Positions 48,566-60,560 of a stretch of DNA of 64,000 bases are shown piece after piece. The notes below the pieces were generated by a model. That model had not been told where the DNA came from. It did no database searches and saw only the letters and a program-made list of their open reading frames with translations. The DNA lies in contig JANPWX010000480.1 in the NCBI GenBank assembly GCA_024734555.1, forward strand, positions 3,806,260 through 3,870,259. Reading direction: 5' to 3'. A program made the position numbers and the translations under genes. Every line of letters begins with the position of its first letter. Position 1 is the first letter of the stretch. This DNA is from Trochalopteron elliotii (lineage: Eukaryota > Chordata > Aves > Passeriformes > Leiothrichidae).

Positions 48566-51500
48566 AGCCAGGGGAGAGAGACCTGCTGGACCATTAAGCA
48601 GGGAGTGCATAATAAATTCTTTGTTTGGGAGGTAGGCACAGCAGCCCAGGTTCTCCCAGCCATCCTCTGTAGCTGAACTGGGTTTGTCCATTGCCAAAAT
48701 AAAAACTAAAGTCAACCAAATTGGCTGATGCTGACTGGCTTTAGGTGGAGCTGCAATGGTTAATGGAGGTGCATGAACTGCAAAAATGGGATCTGAGGGT
48801 TCAGGAGACTTAAACTGCACCAGCTTGACTCCTTGCTGTTGTCTTTGTGTGGGATAACACCTGGGAAACCTTGTTTGTGAATGATGGAATTAGACAAGTG
48901 CTCACATAGGTTTTTGGTATTTTATATTTCATTTCCTGTGTATCCTTCACAGGAAAACCTGGAGTTTGTGACAGAAAATTACAGCCCCAGTCCCACAAAT
49001 ATTGACTTTTCTGTTCTTCACTGATTGTCCCTGGTGGCACACTGCAGGGATCCAGGAGACAGTCATTTCTGAATTTGGAGTTGTGCCTGGGGACAGAGGA
49101 CAGAGCCTCAGCCCTGTGAATGCCAGGCAGCTCTCAGGTGAGAAGGGCTCTCTGGGCTCCAGCACACAGCAAAGGCACTGTCTGTGTGAAAGACAGGCTC
49201 CTCTAGCCTGTGTACAAGGTAGGTGAAATCAGGTAAAGCTGGGAGGAGAAGGGAATTATGCATTAAAAGAATAGAATAAAGAGAAGGGAGAGGCAGCATT
49301 AGGAGTGCTTGGATATAGTTGTTTCAGATTAAAAAGTGGGGTGTGGACCCTCTTCCTTGCAGAGGCAGCAATTAAATGTCAGATACCTACATCCCGGGTG
49401 AATGCTGCCACAAAAAATGCAAACCCATAGCATCTGTTCTCCTTGGCTGGGTTTGGAAAAAACCAACACCACAAAAACTGCTCCTCAGTTCTCTAAACAG
49501 AGTTCTAGGTGCCACACTCCTAACTGGATTTTAAGACATGAATTAGGTTGGAGCAGTCATTACCCAAGTAAAACCTTGTAAAGTGCATTAACACCACTAT
49601 TGATATTTTGTACACTCCTATCATTATCATGTTTCCTCTCTCAGGATATTTCCAGACCTGATTCATGTATTTGTTTAACTTCTGTTGTTGATGGCTTTGC
49701 TTTTTTAAGTGAAAGCACAAGAATGACTGCTGCAGGCCAATTAAAGCTCAGGAGAATAACACACATTTTAAAATCACATGTTTCCAGTAACCTGCAATAC
49801 CTCTGTGATGTATTTTTAGCAATGTAAGAAGCAACTCTAATCACTAAAATAAACTCATCAATGTCCTCACTTCTGCTGGAACCAGGAATTTGGGCCACCA
49901 TTCTCAGGATGTAGGTGTAAAAAATCTGTCATTCAATCTGGGAGCTGTAGGAATACATTCCTTCTCTCCATATGAATCCCATTCTGGTTTGTGCCTGTCC
50001 AGAGTGGGACAGTTTCCTTTAACAAGGGCAGAGGAACAGTCTCATTCACAGTCTTGAAAAGTCACAGGGTTTACAACACTCCTCACTGTGGCACACTTGG
50101 CACTCTAAAGGATATTTCTATCTAGGTGGTACTTCACTCCTCAGCTCCTTTTACTAGGCTTTTCATTAAGAAATCCTCCAGAAGATTTATATCTATGACT
50201 TTAAATTTCCTTGGTGCCTAAAGCAGAAATGCTAAAATCCTATCAAAACTTTTGTAAGGAGTACAGAATTGACAGCTACACAGTAAACATGAAATTTGGT
50301 TTGTGATTGAAAAGACTCAAATTTCATAGCTGACAATACTCAGATGGGAGTAAATAAATTGTCTAGACCTCATGGACTTGTTCTCCATGGGTGTGCTGAG
50401 AAATGTAGTCTGTAGAAAAGGGGTGGCTGAAATGGCAAAAGTTGTACCTGACAATGTGTTAAAAGGCAAAATAAATTATCATCTTGAGAAAACCATTCTA
50501 GAATATTTCATATGCAATGTCCAGCACCAGGGAGCAAACTCTGTTTTCTTTTTCATATTTATAATAGTATAGAAGTGATGAGGACAAATTCTTAGGTAGA
50601 AGGAGAGGCACTAAACCAAAGTCCTGAAACAAAGTTTTAATTGATTATAAAATATCTGAAACATAAATAAGACTTTTTCATTTCCTCTGCAAGTTCTGTT
50701 CTAACCCTGAATCATCCACAGAAAATAGAGTGAAATAAAGAGGATTTTCTTATAAATGTCCATGCCAAGAAATGGCAAGATGAAAGTGGATATTTCTCAT
50801 TATTTGCAAAAATGTTTCTGCATAATTACTTCTGCCACCATTTCATTGCTTTAGTGTCCCCTTGAAAGATTGCCTTTCAAAGTGTGTTTTATTACAGTCC
50901 TTAAAGACAATGCAAGGTTGCATCTCTGCTGCTTTAAGTGAGAAGGAGTTGTAAATGCAAACTCCCATTTCTCTTTTCACCTGACCAGAGTGTGCATTCA
51001 GTGCCTTTGAGAGTGTTTCAATGTTTGTGTAATTCTGTAACAGTTTTAATTTCAGCAGGGTGCATATTCCAGAAGGTCACCCAAAGGTTGGGATGTACCA
51101 GGCAGCAAATATCATAATGATTTTCATGGCCTTAATGGGAAACTCTACTTGTAACTTCCTGCAGGTTTTTGGCTACAAGCTGTGCTTCTAAAATTGCCTT
51201 TAGGAGGTCACTTTTTACTTCCTGCCTTCCCATTGTATCCCCAGCAGTAATGGATCTTGGTTTTCCAGGATCCAATTCCATTGCATGGGGCTGTCTAGAG
51301 GACATGGATACAGGCTAGTAAACTGCATATTTGAGTTAACTTTCCATATAGAGTTGTTTGACCTCTGAGTCTCCTTCCCCTTGCATGAAACACTCAGTTC
51401 TGTGTCACTGTCTGTGTGCTGCTGAAAGCCAGGGCTGGCTCAGCCCTGAGCAGTTACAGGAGACTGCACAGGCCCTAAGAGGGGCAACAAAACAAGATTT

Positions 51501-51805
51501 TCTGTCACCCCTGTCCCTTAAGAACTCCAGTCAGTGTAGGAGGAGCCTTTGCAGGTTCCACTGCTTTTTTCCAAGACTGGCTGGCAGAGGGAGCCAAGGG
51601 TTGTCACTTCCCTACAGTCTGGTGGTCAGAGCATTCTGTGGCGTGTACAATGGCCATCTGTGTCTTGTACAGCCACCAAACCAGTCAGGCTTCCTTTCAG
51701 GCAACAACCCTGCTGTTTAGAAAGTGCTTGGGAATTCATTCTGAACTAACACTTCAGTGGAGCACAAGGAAGTTTCTAGTTTCTGCTCCTTAATAAGTAG
51801 GGTGA
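48566..51805. other. Non-coding stretch, no gene seen
   Basis: Moderately GC-rich at 49,020-49,230. Open frames such as 51,358-51,720 (plus, 120 codons) have no recognisable domain and no start or splice context that stands out. Confidence 0.5.
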
Positions 51806-51807
51806 TT

Positions 51808-51822
51808 CCCCCCCCCCGCCCC
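51808..51822. repeat. Poly-C run
   Basis: Ten C residues, one G, then four C: a short G/C homopolymer tract. Confidence 0.85.
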
Positions 51823-52332
51823 ATATTGTACTATTAAGGAGCTGTTAAATAGAAGCATTAATAAATAATTAAATTAATAAATCCCAAACTCAACAACTCC
51901 CACACCTGTCCTGGTAAAGAGAAAAAGACAAACCTCGAAACACCTTCCTATGAGTTTGTCCTATGGAATCTCCTTCTTAATCCCAAGGAATTCCTCAGTT
52001 CAGATGCAGTCTGAGCTCTGCTTTTCATTCACTTGAATGACTACAGGAGTGCAATGAGGATGCATTGTGGTGTGGTAAATTGCCTGTTGGTTTCAAGGAA
52101 GAGCCAATATTAGAATTACAGTTTCAAAATACCTTTCCACTTGGGTGCCATCTTCCTGTGGAAATTAATTCAAATCTCAATCTATGGCCTTCAGTTTATG
52201 TAATGTCTTGTAGGAGGTGGTTTATGAGCTGCAAAATCTTGATTCCTATTTTCCTATCCACATCTGATTGGATATGACATGTGGAGCATGGGATCAAGTT
52301 TTTCCAGTTTTAAAACAAAATATACTCTGAGA

Positions 52333-52404
52333 GGAAGGAAGGAAGGAAGGAAGGAAGGAAGGAAGGAAGGAAGGAAGGAAGGAAGGAAGGAAGGAAGGAA
52401 GGAA
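52333..52404. repeat. (GGAA)18 microsatellite
   Basis: 72 bp of uninterrupted GGAA units. Purity and length suggest high mutability. GGAA arrays can be bound by ETS-family factors, since GGAA is their core, but use at this site is speculation. Confidence 0.97.
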
Positions 52405-55400
52405 ATTCCTCTCTTGTCAGTACAGACTTGAGCAACTGCATAGTTCTTTTTTATCCTATCTGTTTCTGTGAAAGATATAACTTGTTGGATATATAACTTT
52501 TTGGATAACTTGTTTGATCTCTACATGATTCTGATTTCTTGAGCATGTTCTGTCTCCACAGAGCACTGCTCACTGTTCAGGATATTTTAAGGTGTAATTT
52601 GTTTTCAAGCTACCACCAATTTTTCTCAATAGAAAAGAACACTCTGTATCAATTTTAACTGGATGGAGAGACACCTTTTCTACCTGCAGCAAAGAGGCCA
52701 TGGAAACTGTCAGAACTTGTGCCTATGTACATTTTTTGTGAACTAACCAAAAATAAAGTAAATAAAGTACAGTAAATTCTGAAAATGGATGCCTGTCCAT
52801 TTCCAGGAGCAGTTGAAAGCTAATCTAAAAGGCAAAAAATGTCAGATAGAGTTTACTGCACTCACAATTTTTAGCTTAACTCTGTGGTAATTGGAGACTA
52901 AGAACTTTCTGTGTGCTCTTGGGGAAATGTCAATGTCTTCTATTTTGTTATGACATTTGAAAGCTGTGGCAAATGAATCAAAATGTGTAACCCACTCACT
53001 AGTAGTCATTATGCCTGTGCTTCCCATTTTACCCACTCTGTTGTACATGGGAAATTGGTTTGGCTCTCAGTTAGAGGTACTGTCTGTTCAGTTCAAACCA
53101 TAATGGCTCATGCAGTAATTTTGATCTCTGTCAACAAGGATCAGCTGTGACAGTACCTGAAGCTGCTCTCAATTACAGGGCTGTGAATTTGGAGCCAACA
53201 TAAGAGGAACTTCAGGGCTGCCAGAGTGTGGTGAGCAGGAACTCCCACGCTGGGGGGTTTGATGCCAAGATTTGCCACTTGTTCATTTTATTGCTTGCTG
53301 CAGAAGCACTGTGGCAGCAGCTAATGCCACTGTCACCTGTGACTGAGGTCAGACAGTCCTTGCAGTGGCCCTGACCTGCCAGGTGAGTGGCCTGTGATGT
53401 GTTGTGCTGTCTGGAATATTCCCCTGTGCTTTTGGGCAAAGTTATACTCCTGTGATTACCCTGGACTTTGGGTTTTTGTTGTGGTGTGAACAGGGGTTTT
53501 TTTAACAGTCTTTGAAGAGGCAAATTCTTCACGTGTGCCCAGTGCCCACAGTGGCCAGTCATTATCTTTAACTAATAGCAGGACTGATTAGGAGAGATGT
53601 GCTCCCACACTGGAGAGGAAGGGTGATCACTCTCTAGTCTGTCTTTCCTCTGCTTCTTTCAAAAATTTCACTCCTTCATCCTTGGGTTATTTGTGGCATT
53701 AGATATGGATGAGATATAAGTTATCAATCGTGTGGAAGACATTCCATGTCTTTGGTGTTGTGTGCAGGGTGTGGAGCATGCACTGGGACAGCTCCAGGCT
53801 GGGATGGAGCCCAGAACTAGAGAATCTGTCTACAAAGAGCTGGTTTAGCAGAGCCAGATGCATCCAGCCCCCACATTAGGCCTGTGTTAAAAACTGAAGG
53901 CCCATTCTCTTGGAGACAATAGGAACAGGAACGTGTAGAGCTTAGCTCCAGACTTGACCAAGTCCATGTCATACAGTCACCAGAGACAAGTAACTCCGTC
54001 TCGTGTCACAGGTAATCACTTCATCACTGGGCAGGAAACTTCCACTTCAGTTAGTGGAAGGCTCAGACTGAAGACCAAACCATGATCCCATGGTCTTGAA
54101 CAAACCTGAGTGTGCTGGAGCAGCATCTGGTCTGCAGGGGGTAGAGGGTGGAGCATCAGCACACATAATATGTCTTTATGTTTACTCACCTACTGCAAAT
54201 CCAGAACCCAGTTGCTGTGTAGGATGGAGATGAGGATGAGATCTTAGCAGGAATTGTCTGTTGTTCCGCCTGATTTCTCTACATTACTACTGGCAATGTA
54301 ATTTAATGAAGTTATTGGTGCTTGGCTAAAAGGCCCTGGCCAAATTTTAATTTCCTCTCTCTGTGACACACTGCTATTTGCAAAGAGGTTACGCGGAAGT
54401 TAAACCAGAGTAAGATTAAAATCAGGGCAATGAAAGTTGTGTGCTGACATCTGAGAGAAAAATTTAACCTTCTTAATTCTGAAGAAGCTGCAGAGAGCCT
54501 GGAAGTGCAGCACATATGTCAGAGAGGTAAAGAAAAGCCTGTCAGGTTTTGGCTTGGAGCCATTAGATATGATTTGCAGCACCCTCGCAGAGAGGAAGGC
54601 GAGGTAGCTGTGTGATGAGCATGGAACAGACAGAGGCTTCAGATATCCACACACAGATTCATTCTTTCCCTTCAGTTCAGGAACTACCAACGTATCACAT
54701 CCACAATGCCCCAAAGCTTCCTCCCAGCCAGTTGGCTCTTAGCAAGAATAGACCCAATTTCTTAATCCTTACTACCACCTCCTGCCAACGCACTATGGAA
54801 ATAGAAGATGTATCTGCTTCAAAAAGCATTTGTCTGCTTTTCTGGACAGGCATATGCTTCAGAGGTGACAGCTGGTGCAGGAAAGAAGCATTTATTTATA
54901 CGTGCATATATATAGAAATGTATCTATTTATATAAATATATACACACAAAGATATATATATATATGCCTACAGAAAATGCTTTATGTGCTCGTGTGTGTA
55001 TGGAAAGGAAGAAGCCAAGGAAACTGATGAGATGCCAGTTTTCAAGTTCAATTTTATAACTTAGTGCTTTAAAAGAGTAGGGACAATATCTGCATCCCTA
55101 ATGAGCAGTAGACAGAGTAGACCTTTATCTTAGGAGGATTTCTGGGCTGAGCAAAGTACATTTTTTTGGAAATTTTTAATTTGACATCAAATAAATTCTT
55201 AAATATGCAGAAGATCAACGGCCTCACTTCTCCTCTTCATAAAAAATAATCCTGCACTCACCATTTACTGAGAGTGACTCAGTAAATTCTCAGTAATGCC
55301 ATCTCTAGTGAAGTATCAAGAGAAAGCTAAGGAAGGCAGTTGAATTTAAAGTTGTTAAAGGCCTCAAAGAAAAAAGTAACTCACAATCTTCCTGAAAGAA

Positions 55401-56030
55401 AATTCACCATGTTGCCATACTAGTAGCAGAGTTAACAGACACTACATGCCATAGCCTGAGCTCTAGGCAAATGAAAACTGCAATAAAAAGCATTTTAAGA
55501 ATATGGATTTCTCCTTTTTTTCAGAGAAAAAAACCCCTTTTCTTGCTATATTTTCTCAAACTCATATGAAACAACGTGCTTGCCTTGGCACTGAAAAGAT
55601 GCAAAAATTGTCAATCTAAAAATGTTGTTCATCTGTAAGAGAACAAGCATACATTGGATGCCAAGTGTGGGTTTGAAATTCATTTATTCATTCCCGATTT
55701 AGCACCTACTCACAGGATAAAATGCACTGAGATATAAAAGATACAGAAAAACACTGCCCCCCCTCCCCAATTTTAATAGCACATACTTATCACCATTCTG
55801 ATGTTAATGAAGTGTTTATACAGCTGCCACAGTGGGCACAGGAAGATTAAAATCTGCCTTCCCTCTGTTTAAAGAACCTCGGGGAGATCAACACATCTGC
55901 TCTGGGGGGAAGATAAGTCTGTCAAAACCATTATTTCACATCTTTTGCAGCAGCTTAGAACAAGGGTGCCAAGGAGAGAAGGAAATTTATTAACTTTAGG
56001 GCAGCCACGTGTCTGTGGTTTTATCCTACC
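52405..56030. other. Non-coding stretch, no gene seen
   Basis: Includes a complex block at 54,350-54,880 that retains some CpGs and has open frames on both strands (54,400-54,714 minus and 54,612-54,935 plus). It may be a conserved element but no protein is recognisable. An AT microsatellite follows at 54,951-54,965. Confidence 0.5.
54951..54965. repeat. Short (TA)n tract
   Basis: About seven TA units at the end of an AT-rich segment beginning near 54,890. Confidence 0.8.
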
Positions 56031-56143
56031 TAAGATTCAGCACTTTGCTTTAATAATCAGTAGCCTTGACACCCACATGCCAACTTTAGTACCCTGATGA
56101 CTTTTAACTCTCTTTTTCTTCTCTTTTGCTGGGTTGGTTATAG

Positions 56144-56280
56144 CTCTGGTTGGAAACCAGACGGAGTTCACAGCAGAGCCAGGAGGTTCTGGTGAGAATT
56201 TCCCAGGCCAAACTCCAGTGGTGAAGCTACAGAATGTCACTCTGACCTTTCTCAGCCTTCTGATATTTGCACTTTTGTAG
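56144..56280 (+). other. Weak candidate terminal exon (splice-acceptor-like signal, short frame with hydrophobic end)
   Basis: A pyrimidine-rich tract (56,105-56,130) ends in TTATAG at 56,138-56,143. Behind it a frame runs for 44 codons from 56,146 to a TAG at 56,278-56,280. Its last residues (NVTLTFLSLLIFALL) form a hydrophobic tail, preceded by two N-glycosylation-type motifs (NQT and NVT). Such a tail resembles the end of a GPI-anchored or membrane protein. However, a frame this short is common by chance, a GTGAGA at 56,192 could equally be a donor, and no upstream exon or known family was found. An unrelated LTR-like sequence follows directly. Confidence 0.1.
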
Positions 56281-56313
56281 TGGAGTTTGTCTCAGATTTT
56301 CGTGTAAACAAAG

Positions 56314-56542
56314 TGATGTTAATGTAAACTGTCCTTTTTGTTCATCATTCCTCTCTGGAGGAGAGACAATTGATGGACTTCTAGTTTGACCAGTGTGGTT
56401 GAAGGGGTGGCAACCTTCATTCTCCAATCCATGGTCATTGTCCAAAATCTATATAAACCCAAGTAGAAAAACAAACCTCCCCCTTTTTGCCCTGATGACC
56501 TGACTGCGTGTGTCGTTCTGTTCATATCCTATAACAACAACA
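56314..56542 (+). mobile_element. Probable ERVL-type LTR fragment
   Basis: The segment has a compact LTR promoter layout. It starts with a TG (56,314 or 56,318), includes a CTCCAATCC box near 56,422, a TATATAAACC box near 56,449, then AACAAA where AATAAA would be expected about 25 bp later. A terminal segment CCTATAACAACAACA ends in CA at 56,542. The order and spacing resemble avian ERVL LTRs with a very short R region. No clean target duplication was found, so the boundaries are approximate. The minus-strand frames here are not genes. Confidence 0.5.
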
Positions 56543-57555
56543 GAAAATGTGGCTGTTTCAAAGGATTGGTTGCTGTTTCCCAGATAAAATATTAGATATC
56601 ATAAGGACATCTTTTAGAACAAGTGTGCATGGATGTGATGGAGAAAGAGATTTTAATGATGCTCCTGAGGAACTGTAGCATTACTCACATTGTCATTTGT
56701 GAAGCCAGTGTTCTTGTTTTGGCCCACAGCTCCTCCACAGAGCACTGACATTTCTCTTAGAGTTGTATTCTCAATTAATGCAAGAAATATTATGGAAGGC
56801 AGAAATGTTTAGTCTGTTCTTGTTACTTGCTGAGAATAATGATATATGCATGAGAGATGGTGGTTGGTTGGGTATGAGCTGGTAGGGCAGATGGAGAAGG
56901 AAAGGTGTTTTTCAAAGCAGTTAGAACTATTTTAATCTACTTTGTTACAGTGACATTGCCTCTAATCCTTTCCTTATATATTATTGATAAACTTTTCACA
57001 ATGTACATCGTAGTAGGATTCATCAGAGTTGACATTTTATCCTCACAGTGCATTTGGGAAGCTCAGAACTCTTCTATTTCCCATTTTACATTTACATTTA
57101 TTTCTCATTTCCATGACATTGAGAGAGAAGAGAGTGTAAGGCAAACTGTTTGAACTTCAGTTTCTGCAGTTAGGCAAGAAATGCTCATCTTGTTAAAAAT
57201 CAGGCCAAAGATTTTGGTCTCCAAATATAGATTTAAAGATCTAATATTAGATCCCTCACATGGGAGAGATTGACCTCTGTGATTGACCAGGACTGTGCAA
57301 AGGCCCTTCAGGAAATCTCAGAGATAGATTTTTTTTATCTCCTAAAGCTTCATTGCTAAAAAGTTGCTTTTCCAAGAATTTTTATGCAAATAAATCTTTA
57401 AACACATCTTAACAGTGAGACATAAGTTGGCTAAAGGTGTTGGAAAAACTGAATTTCTTTTCAGAAACAGAACCAAAAAATAAAGACAAAATAATTTTTG
57501 TTCAGTTCGAATAAAAAATATTAACTTCTTGTTTGGGGCTTTTCTTCTGAAACAG
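56543..57555. other. Non-coding stretch, no gene seen
   Basis: AT-rich sequence. The frame 56,905-57,153 is hydrophobic through T-rich composition and has no recognisable domain. Confidence 0.5.
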
Positions 57556-57786
57556 CAAACTTTGGAAAAAATAATAAAAAAAGGTCTGGTTCTGGAGCTG
57601 CTGTATGAGACAAGAGGGAATGCAGCCCAAGTGGGGCAAAAATCAGAAAAATCCTACACCAGGCTAGGAAATCCAACAGAGACTAAACCACCACATTCTA
57701 CTGAGAGAGTGTCAGCTCCAGCCTCACCACTAATACCATGTAATCCAGCCTTTGCAGATCTTTTTATGCCAAAATGGATGGATTAG
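57556..57786 (+). other. Weak candidate terminal exon (acceptor-like CAG and 76-codon frame)
   Basis: A pyrimidine-rich tract and CAG (57,539-57,555) precede a stop-free frame from 57,556 to a TAG at 57,784-57,786. The predicted 76 residues are hydrophilic and not low-complexity, ending in FADLFMPKWMD. There is no ATG at the start, so it could only be an internal-to-terminal exon. I do not recognise the protein, no partner exons are visible in the window, and no AATAAA follows at close range. A chance frame is the more likely explanation. Confidence 0.12.
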
Positions 57787-58424
57787 TTGGGAAAAACCTG
57801 ATCAGAGATGCATATTTAAAAATATGCATATTTGAAAGTCAGCTTCTGGCTGCTTCAGCTCTTGATGAATGTTGTCAGTTTGTTCTGTAAAGACTGATCC
57901 CAGATGTTCCCTAACAGGCTGTATGTAAAGGGTATTTATTTGATTTTAATATGGAAGATGTGTTGATTTTTTTTTTAATCTATCTTTTTTTTTTCCTAGA
58001 TTTAAATGTGAATGATGTGATGGACTGATCATCAATTTTTTCCCCCCAAAACACATGGAAAACTGTAGTGGTTAGTCAGGCATCTGTCTATCTCCAGATA
58101 AAATGTAGTGCATTGCTTACTTTAGCACAACACATTGTACATCTTAAATATGTTTGTCTCTGTTATAAACTTAGGCCAGTAGAGACACTATAATCTAGTT
58201 TATTAAATAAGCTGATTAGTGTTTATTTAATTGGGTAACTGAGAAGCTAATAGCACACAAAGATGAAGAGCCTTAGTAGTGGAGTCTGTCAGGAAAAACA
58301 GATATGAAAACCACTAGTATGGGGAATCAGGTCTCATTTAAAAATTAGATTATATAAATTTATTCAATTACCTTGAATTAATTCCTAAGTGTACACAAGT
58401 GCACATTATGAAACATCATGAAGA
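57787..58424. other. Non-coding stretch, no gene seen
   Basis: AT-rich with T runs near 57,969 and 57,987. Nothing else stands out. Confidence 0.5.
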
Positions 58425-58431
58425 NNNNNNN
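58425..58431. other. Assembly gap (7 unknown bases)
   Basis: Seven consecutive N characters in otherwise continuous sequence. The true length of the missing bases is not known. Confidence 0.99.
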
Positions 58432-59937
58432 AGATTGTATTGAAAAGGATAATGTCATACTATTAGGCAAACTTGCAATTAGATTCAGGAAGGCTGTTAA
58501 ATTGGCTTATTAAATTCAATCTGCAATCTGAATAGCACTGAAGGTTTGGAGGAAGAAATTGTGTCAGCTAGTTATGTCCACTGTTGCTGTGACAACAGGA
58601 TAGGAGAACAGTCTGTTTAAAACAAAACAACCTCTCCCAAAAATAACCACCAAACCCAACAGAAGAACATTCTGCTGGCCCCACTAAACCCAAATAACCA
58701 GACAATAACAACATGATGCCATCCCAACTTAATGAAAATGAATCATGTAAGTATTGAAATTGTGTCTGCTGCTGTTGTCTAGAATAATAGTAAACTCAGA
58801 AATGGATAAGTCAAATTAAAGTCAGTGTTGTTGAGCGTTTGCTAATTGACATAAACTGTTATGTGTAGAGCTCAGTGTGTATTTTTACTGGATTTTTTGG
58901 AGGAGTGTGTTTGACCTCCTGTTCCATGATGCATGGGTGTCTTGCAGAGGGAACATTGGATGCCTGCAGACAAGCTTTGTGTTTTTCAGCCATGGTTTGT
59001 GCTGAGCTCTGTTACAGGCTGAGCACTCTGAGAAGTCTCTTCCCTGTTTTGGAGTCTAAATGGAGATGGACTCCCATGTCTCACCCAGAGCTGCTACACG
59101 AGTTACTGTAATTTGTGCTTTTCATGTTAATTTTGTCTCTGATTTGTGGACCAAAATAGAGAATTTACCTGTTGTTCTGGTGCAGTCACCTCCCTGCTTT
59201 TACTCTGCACGTGCAGCTGGATATTTCCAGGGCACAGTCACTGTGATTTCAGCTGCAGGGTCACAGGCCACAGCATGGCAACAGTGGCAGGCAAGGGTCA
59301 TTGTTCTCTTAAAATTAATTTCATTTGATTAGGACAAATTATAGTAGGTGTCCTCAAGTTGTGAAGATGAGGGCAGAGATGGACAATTATTCTGATTTGA
59401 ACTGAATGAATTTGCTGATTGAGGAAGTTCTGGTTGTTGGAGGCAGAGACAAAAAGGAGAGATGGAAAAGGCTAAATTTCATACCTGTCACTTAAAATAT
59501 GTCTGCTGAGCTATAATTCCACTAAGTAGCAGCACATAACTCTAATTAATCTCTAATTAAGCCCATGAGTCTTAGCTAAGAGAGAGTTTGGTTTCTTAAA
59601 AATAATAATAAAAAAATGCCTTCACCACCAAAGACTGTGTTTCCAGACCTTTCTAGCCTTAATTGCAGTCCCAAACACCTCAAGCAATTTTCTGGGCCAA
59701 TTAAATCAGGGCAGTGGCTGGATCAACATATTGCAGTGCATTTGGTGTGCTTGCTTGCACATTTGGTGTGCTTGCTTGCTGGAGTGAAATGGTTCGAAAA
59801 GTGAGGAACAGCCTGGCCCCCAGACCTAGATCCTGCAGCTGGCATTGCTCTGCAATTACTGTGGCCACTTCAGATCTTTATGGGTAATATTTTTTCTACT
59901 GATGTCTAAGGAAACTTAAGAATAGGAGAAACAGCAG
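58432..59937. other. Non-coding stretch with a 21-bp duplication
   Basis: Contains two tandem copies of ATTTGGTGTGCTTGCTTGC starting at 59,740 and 59,761. The frames at 58,875-59,332 show no recognisable domain. Confidence 0.5.
59740..59780. repeat. Two-copy tandem repeat, 21-bp period
   Basis: ATTTGGTGTGCTTGCTTGC occurs at 59,740 and 59,761 without mismatch. Confidence 0.85.
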
Positions 59938-59969
59938 AAGAAAAAAAAAAAAAAAAAAGAAAAAAAAAT
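59938..59969. repeat. Poly-A-rich run
   Basis: About 30 bases of A broken by one G. Possibly an old retroposon tail, but no element body was recognised. Confidence 0.85.
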
Positions 59970-60520
59970 AGAGAACAAAAGCTGATGGGAAAAAAAATTG
60001 TGCCTTTTTTATTACCAGGCATTTTATATGGTGAGGAAAGATTCCACTGAGGAAGAGCCTTTCCTTTTGAGCTCTGCAGTATATTCAGCATTATTCAGCA
60101 TTGTTTGTGTTGCCTGTATAAAGGAATGAAGTTTTGCAGTGACAGTTTTTAATATACATCTACCCTAATGCTACTTTGAAGGATGATTCACTGCATGGGA
60201 GCAGGCATCAATATTTAACACCAGGTGACATTTTCCCTGTGTTTTTTTGGAAGAATTTATGCAGCCTAAAAGAGAGTGAAATTTGATAAGGCTTTTCCCA
60301 GTGCAACCATGGAGGATCTGTAGAGTTCTCTTTCTGAGACCTACATCTGCTGAGTATGAGCTTTATGTGATGCATTTGTCTGTTTTCTAAAGGGCTCATT
60401 AAGAAGAGAATTGGGATATTCTAATTGGAATAAGCTAAATATGCTGTTTGTGTGAGCTGCTCCATTTCAGTTGTTTCACACAGTCTTGAAAAATATTGTT
60501 TCACTGCCTGGTTCTCTCTT

Positions 60521-60560
60521 GACCTTAGATTACTTCTTACCCTATTGACCTTAGATTACT
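60521..60560. repeat. Two-copy direct repeat, 26-bp period
   Basis: GACCTTAGATTACT occurs at 60,521 and 60,547. The two bases before it (TT) are also shared. Confidence 0.8.

Noticed and set aside
51358..51749. 120-codon plus-strand frame in GC-richer DNA
   Set aside because: No known domain, and a second overlapping frame is also open; no exon signals that stand out.
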